Assembly (NCBI GenBank): GCA_963556145.1
Contig: OY744471.1
Span: forward strand, 3,093,590-3,157,589
Length of the DNA stretch: 64,000 nt
From: Hygrocybe punicea
Lineage: Eukaryota; Basidiomycota; Agaricomycetes; Agaricales; Hygrophoraceae
Reading direction: 5' to 3'
Program-made: the position numbers and the translations under genes
Shown here: positions 12,364 through 23,299 of the stretch, piece after piece
How the letters are laid out: every line of letters begins with the position of its first letter
Position numbering within the stretch: the stretch's first letter is position 1
Notes under the pieces: model-generated
What the model saw: the letters and a program-made list of their open reading frames with translations, nothing else
The model's database searches: none
Told to the model about the DNA's origin: nothing

Positions 12364-13458
12364 TCCAGTAGGGACACAAATAGAGACTGTCCCCAGTCTC
12401 ACACAAGGCAAGGGAGAAAGAAATAGGAAAAAGAAAAAGGGAGGGAGGGGAGGGACAATACTGAAAACAAAACAAACAAAACAAAAACAAAAACAAAAAT
12501 CCAATCAACTCAACACAAATCTTCCAACACAATGTGACGGCGAGTTCTGTTGTAGACCCAGAATGGGAATCTACGGAAAGGGTGATCAGCTAAGAAGTGA
12601 TCAGAGGAATTTAGTTTCTTTTGGAAAAAGTCTAGTCAATCCAACCCGAATCCAGGGGTTCTGGACTCAGAGGGAGAGTATGGGAAAGGACTATGAGCGG
12701 TGTAGACGATACGAAGAGTGGACTCAGAAATAGAACTAAAGCGTGGGTGTCGGTATTTTCTATATGGTTTGTAGTATAAATGTGCTACTTTTATACTACT
12801 GAGAGGGATCCTGTGCTGTAGTAACTATGTACTACAAGCGAAGGCTGCAAGTGATAGGGGTGGAGTGGAGTGGAGTATAGGAAGAGTGCTATGTACTAGG
12901 AGACGGGAAATGTAGATACATGATATATAACTATATACGTACTGATTCCAGGTCATTAGGGACATTGCAGTGCAAGTAGGAATGATTCCGGAGGCGGAAT
13001 CCGGAGCGGAATCGATGGAAACAAGCGGAATCGAATGGAATCGATGATACGGGAATGGGAATGGACGGGAACGAAGTGGGATATGAAGAGGAAACGGATC
13101 CACACGATCTGGAGCCTCTACATCCAGTCAGGACTCAGATTGAGACCATCCCTGGTCGATCCATATGAAGTAACGAAGATCCTGGGGTCGTGGGAAGAAA
13201 AGAGTGGAAGCGATGTCGAAAACAGATGGAAATGGGAGTACAACGTGAGCGGAGTTGAAGCTGGTGGGTATCGAAGCGTCGGGAGGGGGCAATCTGGAGC
13301 TACCAAAATAGTATGGGCGAGACGGCTGGACAAGGGAATAATGGTCACGTGACAGGGCAACAAATACAAACAAGAAAACTTTTCAACGCGACTTCAACAA
13401 TCTCGACAACAACCTCAACAAGCCCAACAGACCCAACAAGCACCAATACCAACGCCAG
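12364..13458. other. Upstream region of the Zn2Cys6-like gene
   Basis: No confident gene. A plus-strand ORF at 13,035-13,352 (MESMIREWEWTG) is Trp/Arg/Lys-rich and has no known motif. A phrase of about 40 bp beginning CTCTACATCCAGT occurs twice in degenerate form, at 12,358 and 13,117. A GAATGG-type repeat (GGAATCGATGG variants) fills 12,985-13,060. Confidence 0.35.
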
Positions 13459-14241
13459 ATGTCGACGGAATACGACAATTTCCTCAATACTCTTGATGCG
13501 GAAATGTGGCAAGACTTCGAAAATGCTGTAGCCGAGTTACTAGAAGTCGACGCGGCCAGAATCGATATTGTACGTGACAGATTCGAGAATGAGGCATGGC
13601 AATGGGTGGTGAGATGACGATGGGCCATGGTAAGAGATCCCGTTCCTGTAAAATGGCATGAACTAATGGTACCCGGCAGCGGAACTACAGGGGAATATTG
13701 ATGGAAATCTGGGACAGCGGAATCGACGTGACAGAACTGAGGGACTTCTCGATGGGTGGAGAGATGGTGGTGGAGGTTGAGGAGTGGTTGCGGAGCTGGG
13801 AGGAATACAAACGGGAACGGAAAGAGGCGAGGCGTCGGGAAGCGTTACGGTTGCAGGAGGAAAAGGAGGAGGAAGCGAGGAAACAACGGGCCGTGGAGGC
13901 AGAGCAGATCGAGCAGAAACGGGCAGAGAAATCACGTCAATATGAAGAGGAGATAAATAGGAGGGCGGAGGCAGAGAAGCAGATCGAGGAGGCGGAAAAG
14001 GTGAAGGCGGCAGAGGCAGCGAAAAGGGAGGCTGAAGCAGCCACGGAAAGGGACCGGGAGGAGACCGCACAAACCAGCAATCACGGAAGCGAGGACAAGG
14101 AGGGCACCTGGTCTGACCAGCAACTACGAAAATACGAAAAACTCCAAGCACTTAATGCGATCAAAAACAAAAAGGTCAACTGAGACAACGAGACCATTCG
14201 CGGAGAGTACAATAGCGGGGACGACTTTTCGAACGCGAGCG

Positions 14242-14246
14242 GGAAC
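14242..14246. other. Target-site duplication GGAAC, left
   Basis: GGAAC precedes the left LTR and recurs at 20,585-20,589 after the right LTR. A 5-bp duplication is usual for Ty3/Gypsy-type integrases. Confidence 0.9.
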
Positions 14247-15890
14247 TGTTACATTTTTCAACTCCGCAACTCCGATTCCGACTCCACTACCCACGATGAC
14301 GATTCCACTTTACCATACCTTCCTTTTTCGTTCCCCTTTACCTTTTGTCTTCTTTTGGACATTGTTGTTTATTCTTGTCCTTGTTCTCTTTTCTTCCTTT
14401 CTTCTTCTAGAACAATCCAGACCGACCATGGACACATCCCCACGTTACCTTGCTGTACCCGAATAGTCTCCTTGCCGACGGACATCATCGCTATTGTCTT
14501 TTCCCTTGCCCTGACATATTGTTGACTTCATCCCACGACAAACCGATTTACAATGGCTGTACTCCCAACACAGCTAATTACCGTAATCATCATTGGCAGC
14601 ATCGCCATCACCTTCCTGATCGGTTTTTACCTTGTTATGTTCTATCTTTGGCATCGGTACCGAAACCCTTCTGCCATCGATACTTCCGACTTCCACCTTG
14701 ACAATATATCGACACGTAATTGACAATTGCCATACCTGGATATATGGTTTCCACTTTCGTACCCTGTGCCTACCATTATCCTCCCTGACGATCCGACGAC
14801 ATTCCTCACCTGCATACGAACTCTGAACAATCCCCGATCACAAGACATTTCACTGATCTCTCTAATCCGACCATCGCCGAAACACATTCTTTTGGACTTC
14901 GGCCACAGACCATACGACTTCCCAAACAGTGAACCAACCCCTATCGCATATTGTTCACACGACATCGCTTCATTGCAGTACCCGACGACTTGTTCCCACA
15001 GCTTGTCACCTGTGCCCATGACTCGAAACCTGGACCCACATTCATTTATCCTTTGCCATCTATGATCTTGATATCTCCCACACTCGTTTACAATGATACC
15101 CTTTCTTGGACGAATACCGACATCAAGTGGACCTTCTTGTTCCACAAACAGGACAAGACATCGCTCCTCGATACGTCATCAACACAGACATCGTCATCCG
15201 GTACAGCTTGTGCTGTTCACATGTCTGACCTCGACTAGCCCACTGTCCTAGTTGGTTTTTTCCTTTATACATTCCTTCATTTTCTTTCATACCAACCTTG
15301 CCGCTACATCCACACCACCTCAAGACACTCTCATCACCAACCCCACACTGGACGATACCCATCTTCGACCCGACTGTGCAACGCACTTGCCAGACTGCGC
15401 ACTTGCCTGTTACAGCAAGTGTAGACCCCGAATAGGCAATTCTGCACATCACATGATCCGATGACAAATCATCCGAGTCATCCGGACCCCCTCTATTCCT
15501 CAATGACACCCGGGCCTCCAGTTGGATCGCGAGAACATCGACATGAGGACGCCTCATGTACGCCTCATGGTGAACACATGGTAGAGTTGGACATGTTGTG
15601 GCTTCATGGTTGTATTTCTATTTACCTCCCCTCAAGACCAGTCACTATATATACTGTTCTTGTTGTTGGTTCGGACTTTTTCTTCTTTTCCTTTCTTTAC
15701 GTTTAGTCTGGTTCTTGGGGCAGACCCCCTTATCTTGGGTAACCCCCACGGCTCGCAATGACATTAGACCATGAACCCCCCCCCTTGTAGCAGTGTTATC
15801 TATCAATGTAACTGCTGTTCTCTCCTCTGGAAACCGCCCCCCTGTTAAGTTGATTGTTGCCGGAGCCCGCTGCAGAAGCGATCCGTAACA
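14247..15890 (+). repeat. 5' LTR of the LARD element
   Basis: It is 1,644 bp with a TGTTAC/GTAACA short inverted end. A TATATATA box at about 15,648 is a plausible start-site signal, giving a short R-U5. A 56-codon membrane-peptide ORF lies at 14,553-14,723. Downstream of it, in the same frame after a TGA, an open stretch continues (QLPYLDIWFPLSYPVPTIIL), and a shifted frame then runs to HMSDLD at 15,235. Confidence 0.9.
14553..14723 (+). CDS. LTR-encoded single-pass membrane micropeptide (56 aa)
   Basis: The ORF starts MAVLPTQLITV, has a strongly hydrophobic segment at about residues 8-33, then the basic stretch WHRYRN, and a short polar tail (SAIDTSDFHLDN). By the positive-inside rule the tail would be cytoplasmic. 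The same ORF of exactly 171 nt is intact at 19,247, 36,302 and 63,716 (minus) and truncated in the copy at 50,242. The differences between copies are few and mostly conservative, such as Val/Ile, Gly/Ser and Asp/Asn. I know of no family. It could be the first exon of a longer LTR gene, since the frame stays open after the stop. Expression is not shown. Confidence 0.5.
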   Translation: MAVLPTQLITVIIIGSIAITFLIGFYLVMFYLWHRYRNPSAIDTSDFHLDNISTRN

Positions 15891-16638
15891 AAAGACTAAA
15901 CGTTTCCCAACTCCCTCGACATTCAACTTTCGACATGAACGAATGAACCCCCTCCTCTCTCCCGAATCTCTCCCTCGTCCTCCCCTACACCCTCTTCCTC
16001 TCCTTCTCCTCCCGACTTTATCCATCCCTCAACCCTGACCCCACACGAATGGACGAACGAACGATGCTAGCCTGTTACAGATGCAGACCTGAAATCTGTT
16101 GATGTACGCTAGCCACCCGGACCCCGAATGATTGTTGAATACTCCGAATGGTCAACCTCAAGACTGCCGCCCTGCGAATTATTTATGGTTTGTCCATAAT
16201 AATTGCTCAAGCCCAATCCTGGAACCCAAATCGAAATAAACCCCTGACTAACGTCACCACCATCATTCCACACTTCGATATGATAATTACGACATGAAAT
16301 GATGCAATGGACAGGACTTGCCATTGGCCCAGATGCAGAAGGACACTGCTAGACAAACCAATCGCCTCAGGTATCCCACCTTCATGATTCAAATATGTTT
16401 TGGTTGTACCAGACATATTACGACTCCCTCTCCCTGGACGGACCGAAATCACTGAACCCTTCAAACCGCCTTCCTACCCTTCCTTCAACCTCCTCCCCCC
16501 ATCTCCTCACCAAATGCAGAAAGCCCAGAGAAAGCCAGTATGCATATGAAACCCCGAATCCTGTAATGACCTGTACATGCGACAAAGAGAAGTGGTTGAT
16601 CTTAGTAGTCTGTTGGAACAGATGAAAGGGGACCCTCT
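15891..16638. other. LARD internal 5' region
   Basis: It begins with a presumed primer-site region, AAAGACTAAACGTTTCCC, similar to CAAGACTAAACTTTCTC at the same place in the Gypsy element. No clear tRNA complement was identified. The rest is C-rich with no coding features. Confidence 0.55.
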
Positions 16639-17337
16639 TTGTTTGACATGGATGAACAAATGACCAAGACTATAATGATTGTCATGAACGGAACACATAC
16701 GAAACGCCACTCCTTACCGATTTGGATAGCGCGGATCGGCATATCAGGTGATATCCCGCTACACACCCTCTTTTTCTGGAACTTTGATCCCCGATCATAC
16801 ATACGAATCCACGAGGCAACCAAAACCCTGGTACATGGACCGATCACTGGAAACTCCGACACGATGCTGACAACGAGGCATGGTAATTACCGAAGACGGA
16901 AAACTTCTTTAAACCACCCACCTGTCGTCACCCTGGCCAACCTCTGCCCTCCAGGCCATCCCTACCCGTGGCCTGCCCGTCGCTGGTGGCAGTGCGATCT
17001 TGCCTGGTTCCCTCTCAACCGACCTGACGACTGGGTCGACTACATCAGCTGGAACGATCCTCGCATTCCACACCTCATCTTCCTTCCACGATCCGTGACA
17101 CCGGTCCTTGACAAATTACACCGTCTCCTGGGTGGTCTACGGATCACTGAGCAAAGAAATCGTCGAAGCCAATTCCTCCTCCAGCGTCTCCAATACATTT
17201 TGGACGAGGAACTTCCTCATCATCGATTCGTTGTTCGCATCCCCGCTCCTCGTCTTGCACCCGTACCCCAGAATCATCATGACACACGTATCGTCCAGCA
17301 TCCTCGACACCGTCCCCACCGTCGACATCAACAATGA
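16639..17337 (+). CDS. LARD internal ORF 1, unknown (232 aa)
   Basis: The ORF encodes a His/Arg/Pro-rich protein with a Trp-rich middle (PYPWPARRWWQCDLAWFPL, DDWVDYISWND) and a very basic C-terminus (RHRPHRRHQQ). It lacks a capsid major homology region, a CCHC knuckle, a protease motif and RT blocks, so it is not a recognisable gag or pol. Its stop codon overlaps the start of the next ORF (ATGA at 17,334). The first part may be non-coding, as several internal Met codons are available. The element's youth means the ORF may simply be undisturbed rather than selected. Confidence 0.35.
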   Translation: MFDMDEQMTKTIMIVMNGTHTKRHSLPIWIARIGISGDIPLHTLFFWNFDPRSYIRIHEATKTLVHGPITGNSDTMLTTRHGNYRRRKTSLNHPPVVTLANLCPPGHPYPWPARRWWQCDLAWFPLNRPDDWVDYISWNDPRIPHLIFLPRSVTPVLDKLHRLLGGLRITEQRNRRSQFLLQRLQYILDEELPHHRFVVRIPAPRLAPVPQNHHDTRIVQHPRHRPHRRHQQ

Positions 17338-17825
17338 GTCTCGACGTACCCTTTATCTTCGATGATCTGGACAATGAGCTATATTTTGGTGCAGTGAACA
17401 TTTGCGGTGAAGAACATCCGACCCCCCCCATTGATGACTTTGATGCGTACATGGACAGTCTCACTGATCTTCCGACACCCCCTCGAAAAGTAACCCACCG
17501 ACTGCATGTAGAGATGGATGATGAATACCGAGCATGGTTGTATTCTCCACCTCTTGTCTCGCTCCAAACCCAGTCATGTCGCCGCTCTCCACTTCTTCCC
17601 CAATCCCAGAGAATGAAACTCGACCATGCACACCGTTCTGATGGCCATAACATACAGAACAAACGCTCGAGACATGGGACCAAAGAACCCGATTATCATC
17701 GTCATGCCTTATTTCGTGCAATGCATGTGCGTATGGTGAAGGGGAAGGAGAATGACATCCATGGATTGGATTGGAGATTGATGTTGTTTGTGAAAGGATA
17801 CACCCCCGTCATGTATGATTCATAG
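17334..17825 (+). CDS. LARD internal ORF 2, unknown (163 aa)
   Basis: It starts in the ATGA overlap with the upstream ORF and encodes MSLDVPFIFDDLDNEL with an acidic N-terminal half. A Thr-Pro-Pro-Arg-Lys linker and a basic His/Arg-rich C-terminal half follow. I recognise no domain, and it has no membrane segment or zinc motif. The ATGA overlap resembles translational coupling or a frameshift site, but a chance overlap is equally possible. Confidence 0.35.
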   Translation: MSLDVPFIFDDLDNELYFGAVNICGEEHPTPPIDDFDAYMDSLTDLPTPPRKVTHRLHVEMDDEYRAWLYSPPLVSLQTQSCRRSPLLPQSQRMKLDHAHRSDGHNIQNKRSRHGTKEPDYHRHALFRAMHVRMVKGKENDIHGLDWRLMLFVKGYTPVMYDS

Positions 17826-18940
17826 AATGGACTTTCCCCTGTATGTAAACAACCCCGACATTATTTACACCAACAAAAACACCCAGAAGAAGAAACAGAA
17901 TACCCAGAAACAGAAGAGAAGAAACAGAAATGGAATGGACAGATGGAACATGACCATAGAGAAACATGTAGCAGGTTCTCTCACCAGCTATACAAATAAG
18001 AGATGAAGCAGCAGGTTCTCTCACCAGCTATATAAGTAAGAGATGAATATCCGAAATGATATAAAATCTATGACCTCCAGACGCATGCATGATCGCTATA
18101 AGCCGTAGAATGAACCTTGATGTCTATGGACACCAGAACTGAACCAGAAGGATACTGGTTATCAAACCAATGACCTCCGATCCCACATAGGAAAGGAACC
18201 CGATGTGCTGCTGACCAGTATGGCAGTAAATGCACCAGAAAAAGAAACAGTGAAGAATGAATCCCCATCCGAAATCCTTTGCCAATGTATGACTTGGAAC
18301 TGGCAACTCTTTCACCTTCCTTATCCCGAATTCCCAAACATCTTCCGACCGACACCAATCCCTGTTGCATTCATGGAATATGAAGAAATCTTGCACACCA
18401 TTTGAGTGTAGGAAATCCACGATCAGTCAACAACACCGATATCTGAAACGATATAAATCTATGCCCATTCAAGTGTCCGTAATGACTATAAACTTCTGAC
18501 ACCCAGAACACCCCTCATCCCCAAAACGCCGACCACCTACTCCCCTTCAGACCGACGACACAACCGAAATGTTATCAAACTACGACATACCTTGAATAAC
18601 CACCTGGACCCTGACAACCCCTCACTCCTTCCAACCCCGACACCCTTGACGATTTAATGACAAAGAAACAATAACCCTGATTATTGAAAATGACAAAAAA
18701 TGACAAAAAATGATTGGACGAACCCGGATATATTTCTTTTGAAACCCTTGTAACTCAGTAACGTCTTCATGATTTGATGACCTTTGGACTGACATTTTTT
18801 CCGTATCTTTATTTTCTTGCCGACCTTGATCATGTCGTTAAACTGTCTGTTCTTTCCTTGTAATTTTTTCCTTGTTCTTTGTTTCCCTTGTTCTTTGTTC
18901 TTCCGGTTAATCGGGACGATTCCCCTTGTTCCGGGGGTAT
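17826..18940. other. LARD internal 3' region with polypurine-tract block
   Basis: No ORF of interest except one at 18,879 that reads through the LTR border. A near-duplicate phrase of about 30 nt (GCAGGTTCTCTCACCAGCTATA) occurs at 17,971 and 18,009. Similar ATCTATG/CGATATAAA phrases recur at 18,061 and 18,450. The last 37 nt match the Gypsy element at one-mismatch level and end in CCGGGGGTAT just before the LTR. Confidence 0.5.
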
Positions 18941-20584
18941 TGTTACATTTTTCAACTCCGCAACTCCGATTCCGACTCCACTACCCACGATGACGATTCC
19001 ACTTTACCATACCTTCCTTTTTCGTTCCCCTTTACCTTTTGTCTTCTTTTGGACATTGTTGTTTATTCTTGTCCTTGTTCTCTTTTCTTCCTTTCTTCTT
19101 CTAGAACAATCCAGACCGACCATGGACACATCCCCACGTTACCTTGCTGTACCCGAATAGTCTCCTTGCCGACGGACATCATCGCTATTGTCTTTTCCCT
19201 TGCCCTGACATATTGTTGACTTCATCCCACGACAAACCGATTTACAATGGCTGTACTCCCAACACAGCTAATTACCGTAATCATCATTGGCAGCATCGCC
19301 ATCACCTTCCTGATCGGTTTTTACCTTGTTATGTTCTATCTTTGGCATCGGTACCGAAACCCTTCTGCCATCGATACTTCCGACTTCCACCTTGACAATA
19401 TATCGACACGTAATTGACAATTGCCATACCTGGATATATGGTTTCCACTTTCGTACCCTGTGCCTACCATTATCCTCCCTGACGATCCGACGACATTCCT
19501 CACCTGCATACGAACTCTGAACAATCCCCGATCACAAGACATTTCACTGATCTCTCTAATCCGACCATCGCCGAAACACATTCTTTTGGACTTCGGCCAC
19601 AGACCATACGACTTCCCAAACAGTGAACCAACCCCTATCGCATATTGTTCACACGACATCGCTTCATTGCAGTACCCGACGACTTGTTCCCACAGCTTGT
19701 CACCTGTGCCCATGACTCGAAACCTGGACCCACATTCATTTATCCTTTGCCATCTATGATCTTGATATCTCCCACACTCGTTTACAATGATACCCTTTCT
19801 TGGACGAATACCGACATCAAGTGGACCTTCTTGTTCCACAAACAGGACAAGACATCGCTCCTCGATACGTCATCAACACAGACATCGTCATCCGGTACAG
19901 CTTGTGCTGTTCACATGTCTGACCTCGACTAGCCCACTGTCCTAGTTGGTTTTTTCCTTTATACATTCCTTCATTTTCTTTCATACCAACCTTGCCGCTA
20001 CATCCACACCACCTCAAGACACTCTCATCACCAACCCCACACTGGACGATACCCATCTTCGACCCGACTGTGCAACGCACTTGCCAGACTGCGCACTTGC
20101 CTGTTACAGCAAGTGTAGACCCCGAATAGGCAATTCTGCACATCACATGATCCGATGACAAATCATCCGAGTCATCCGGACCCCCTCTATTCCTCAATGA
20201 CACCCGGGCCTCCAGTTGGATCGCGAGAACATCGACATGAGGACGCCTCATGTACGCCTCATGGTGAACACATGGTAGAGTTGGACATGTTGTGGCTTCA
20301 TGGTTGTATTTCTATTTACCTCCCCTCAAGACCAGTCACTATATATACTGTTCTTGTTGTTGGTTCGGACTTTTTCTTCTTTTCCTTTCTTTACGTTTAG
20401 TCTGGTTCTTGGGGCAGACCCCCTTATCTTGGGTAACCCCCACGGCTCGCAATGACATTAGACCATGAACCCCCCCCCTTGTAGCAGTGTTATCTATCAA
20501 TGTAACTGCTGTTCTCTCCTCTGGAAACCGCCCCCCTGTTAAGTTGATTGTTGCCGGAGCCCGCTGCAGAAGCGATCCGTAACA
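18941..20584 (+). repeat. 3' LTR of the LARD element
   Basis: It has the same 1,644-bp length as the 5' LTR, and every ORF translation I compared on both strands is identical. It is followed by GGAAC at 20,585-20,589. Confidence 0.9.
19247..19417 (+). CDS. LTR-encoded membrane micropeptide, 3' LTR copy
   Basis: It is identical to the ORF at 14,553-14,723 because the LTRs are identical. It encodes 56 residues with one membrane segment and then WHRYRN. In this LTR it would be read only from a transcript that starts upstream or in U3. Confidence 0.45.
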   Translation: MAVLPTQLITVIIIGSIAITFLIGFYLVMFYLWHRYRNPSAIDTSDFHLDNISTRN

Positions 20585-21286
20585 GGAACGGGGACACGGG
20601 ACCGAAGGGAAATCTTCTGGGGGTAAGTAATATCTCATGGACTCATATATCTGTTGTGCCTAACTAATTTGTAGTATATGCAGTCGTTCCAGATCCGGCA
20701 ATGCAATGCGTGCGTGACCGCCAACGCGGTTTGTCATGGAATTGAAGGGTATGCGTGCGATCGTTGCAAAATGCTTAAACGACGCTGCAGGTTATCGATG
20801 AAGGGACCGGCCACCGGAACTGGGAAAGTGGAATGGAAAGGGAAGGCGAAGGCGGGAAGTCCAAAGAGAAAGATCGTTGCGAAGAAGATTCCGAAGCCGG
20901 TGAAGAAGCCCAAGCTACGGGCCGGAGAGGCGTCGACAAATAAACGGACGTTGACTGATGTCGAACCGGATACGGAATTGGAACGGGATGATGGGAGGCG
21001 AGGGAATCCATTCAAGCACCCATGGATCGGAGCCGGAATCAACAACCACATATGGGCAATGCGGAAGATGGCGACGGAAACCCAACGGGAGATCTCGATG
21101 ATCGTGGACGGCCTATCTGAATACGTTGCAGAAGTCCATATGAAGCTAACCCATTGGACAAAGGATCTAAACCGACTCCGCGTGAACCAAGCCCATATCC
21201 TTGGTCAACTCAACCTAATCGACACAAAACTCAACAAAGGGAGAAGGGAATAAAAGGGAAATGAACGGAAAAGGATGGGAAACCAG

Positions 21287-22755
21287 TAGACCCAGTCGTT
21301 TTGGTTAACCCGATCGCAGATATAGTTGCAAAAGGTAGGTACACATAGCGCAGTTGCTTGCTGGGGGGGTAGGTTAACCCAAAAGACAGCTCTTGCTGGG
21401 GAAATGTGGTGTGGTAGGTTGACCCAGGTACAGATCTTGCTGGTCAAGGGCGCCTGGGTGGGTCAACCCGGTGTCAGCTCTGCCATGGGGTAGGTTAACC
21501 CAGGGCAGCTATTCCAGGATGGATGGGTTGACCCAGGTCCAGCTGTTCAAGCCATGTGGGTTTACCTGGCTTCAGTTATTGCTGCAGCACTGGGTTGACC
21601 CTAGACCAGTTCTTGCTGCACACTGGGGTTGACCTGGACCCAGCTGTTGCTGTGGCATTGGGTTGACCAGGGCCCAGCACATGCTGGAGGGGGTGACTGG
21701 GGTCCAGCGATTGCTGGGTTGACCTGGCCCCAGCTCTGGCTGCAGGATTGGGTTGACCTGGCCGCAGCTCTTGCTGCAGGATTGGGTCAACCCAGGTCCA
21801 GCTCTTGTTGCAGCATTGGGTCAACCCAGGTCCAGCTCTTACTGCTGCACCAGGTGCACCCAGGGCCAGCTTTTGCTGCAGCACTGGGTCAACCCAGGGC
21901 CAGCTATTGCTGGAGCATTGGGTTGACCTGGTCCCAGCTCTTGCTGCAGCACTGGGTTGATCCAGGTCCAGCACCTCCTGCAGGGCTTGGGTTGACCAGG
22001 GTCCAGCTATTGATGCAGCACTTGGTTGACCCAGGTCCAGCAATTACTGCGCCATTGGGTTGACCTGGTCCCAGCTCTTGCTGCAGCACTGGGTTGACCG
22101 GGGTCCAGCTATTGATGCAGCACTTGGTTGACCCAGGTCCAGCACCTCCTGCAGGGCTTGGGTTGACCAGGGTCCAGCTATTGCTGCTCTACTTAGTGTA
22201 TTGCACAGGTACGGGTAAACCCGCGGGTTTTGCCACGGGTACCGGTATGGGTAGGGTACGGCTACGGATTCCTGGACCCGCCAGCTTTTTTTTAAGCCCT
22301 GGATCATCCAAAATGGTCAAGTAATGAGCTAGATATGCTCAAAATACCTCATTGGAGTATTTTGAGCATATCTAGCTCAATACTTGACCGTTTTGGACAA
22401 TCCAGGGCTTAAAATGATGGGTAAAACCCGCGGGTTTTGTACCCGCAGGTACAACGGGTGTGGGTATGGGTACAGCCAAAAATACCCGGGGGTTACCCGT
22501 GCAATACACTAGCTGCACTAGGTAGACCCTGGCCCAGTACTTGCTGCAGGATAGGTTGACCGGGGTCCAGCTATTGCTGCAGCACTTGGTTGACCCAGGT
22601 CCAGCAATTACTGCAGCATTGGGTTGACCTGGTCCCAGCTCTTGCTGCAGCACTGGGTTGACCAGGGTCCAGCTATTGCTGCAGGGTAGGTTGACTGGGG
22701 TCCAGCCCATTCTGTAGCGTTGGTTTGATCCTGGACCCACTCAATCGGCAGGATT
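21287..22755. repeat. Left arm of the foldback, 34-bp minisatellite
   Basis: Units of about 34 bp alternate GGGTTGACC or GGGTCAACC with CCAGCTCTTGCTGCAG. Because 34 is not a multiple of 3, long open frames appear on both strands and cycle through three reading frames; they are not genes. Degenerate units continue to about 22,900. Confidence 0.85.
22194..22511. mobile_element. 318-bp MITE with TAGTG ends, copy in left arm
   Basis: The ends are TAGTGTATTGCAC and GTGCAATACACTA, and the flanks are GCTCTACT and GCTGCACT (8 bp, two mismatches). The centre is a 36-bp-arm palindrome around TTGAGCATATCTAGCTCA. The end pattern and 8-bp duplication fit a hAT-type MITE. A diverged copy of the central palindrome occurs at 41,110-41,185. 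Confidence 0.7.
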
Positions 22756-23299
22756 GGGTTCACCATGGTCTGGCTATTGCTCCAGCACTGGGTTGCCATG
22801 CTCAGCTCTTGCTGCAGAATTGGGTTGACCCTGGCCTAGCTCTCGCTGCAGGATTTGGTTGACCAGGATCCAGCTCTTGCTGCCATGTGGGCTCATGTTG
22901 GTCCACAGGCTTGAGCCACACCCCAGTCTGCCTGCAATTATTTCATGTTCACAACATTGACAGAGCTCACACCAGCTCAAGCCAATATTTACTCAGAAAC
23001 TGCCATATAAAGTCCTCAAAAATTTTCAATCTGTACATGACACACAATGTACCACATAATATAATTTGAATGCACTTATTAAAAGCACAGGGAATAGCAA
23101 AATTAAAACATTATTATTTTGACAATGCACAATATCTTACTTTCACTATCAGCTATCAGCCGTTACAGGAGCTATTTATTCCCAATGACAATCTATGACA
23201 AAATCAGAACTTACCCCACTTCAAATATTGTGCTTTTCTAATTAATATTGCTCAATTCTCCATTGGAATCAATATATATATCCTCACTATTACTTAAAA
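22756..23299. other. Spacer inside the foldback
   Basis: The first 150 bp are degenerate 34-bp units. The rest is AT-rich, with no ORF or inverted repeat of note. Confidence 0.5.

Larger units (their letters stand above)
14247..20584 (+). mobile_element. Complete pol-less LTR retroelement (LARD-like)
   Basis: Two 1,644-bp direct LTRs (14,247-15,890 and 18,941-20,584) begin TGTTAC and end GTAACA. They enclose 3,050 bp of internal DNA with no gag, protease, reverse transcriptase or integrase. The internal 5' edge (AAAGACTAAACG...) and the 37 nt before the 3' LTR (ending TTCCGGGGGTAT) closely match the same positions of the Gypsy element at 50,642-57,759. The last about 45 bp of the LTRs also match. 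This fits a large non-autonomous derivative moved by proteins of that Gypsy lineage. Every ORF translation I compared is identical between the two LTRs, so insertion was recent. It splits a Zn2Cys6-like gene. Confidence 0.9.
13459..21253 (+). pseudogene. Zn2Cys6-like gene split by an LTR element
   Basis: The frame runs through exons 13,459-13,629, 13,680-14,246 plus 20,590-20,622, and 20,675-21,253, with introns of 50 nt (GTAAGA/GGCAG) and 52 nt (GTAAGT/TTGTAG), all phase 0. The middle exon is a long Glu/Arg/Lys coiled coil. The last exon carries C-x2-C-x6-C-x7-C-x2-C-x6-C, the spacing of a fungal binuclear zinc cluster, followed by a Lys/Pro-rich linker and a helical end. An unusual feature is that the cluster sits C-terminal to the coil. 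The frame is broken three ways: TGA at 13,615, TGA at 14,181, and the LARD insertion after 14,246. Both TGA codons could come from CGA by one C-to-T change. Such genes are high-copy in mushrooms; a DNA-binding role is inferred from the cluster only. Confidence 0.7.

Noticed and set aside
12286..12504. Phe/Cys-rich minus-strand ORF as a membrane protein
   Set aside because: It is the complement of an AAAACAAAC/AAG-rich tract and of the 183-bp repeat, so the hydrophobicity is a composition artefact.
14642..15557. Minus-strand ORFs of 167 and 144 codons in the LARD LTR
   Set aside because: They are opposite the conserved plus-strand frames and are not kept intact in the diverged LTR copies.
15891..15910. 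tRNA primer-binding site assignment
   Set aside because: The block is shared with the Gypsy element, but I could not match it to a specific tRNA 3' end, so it is given only as a presumed site.
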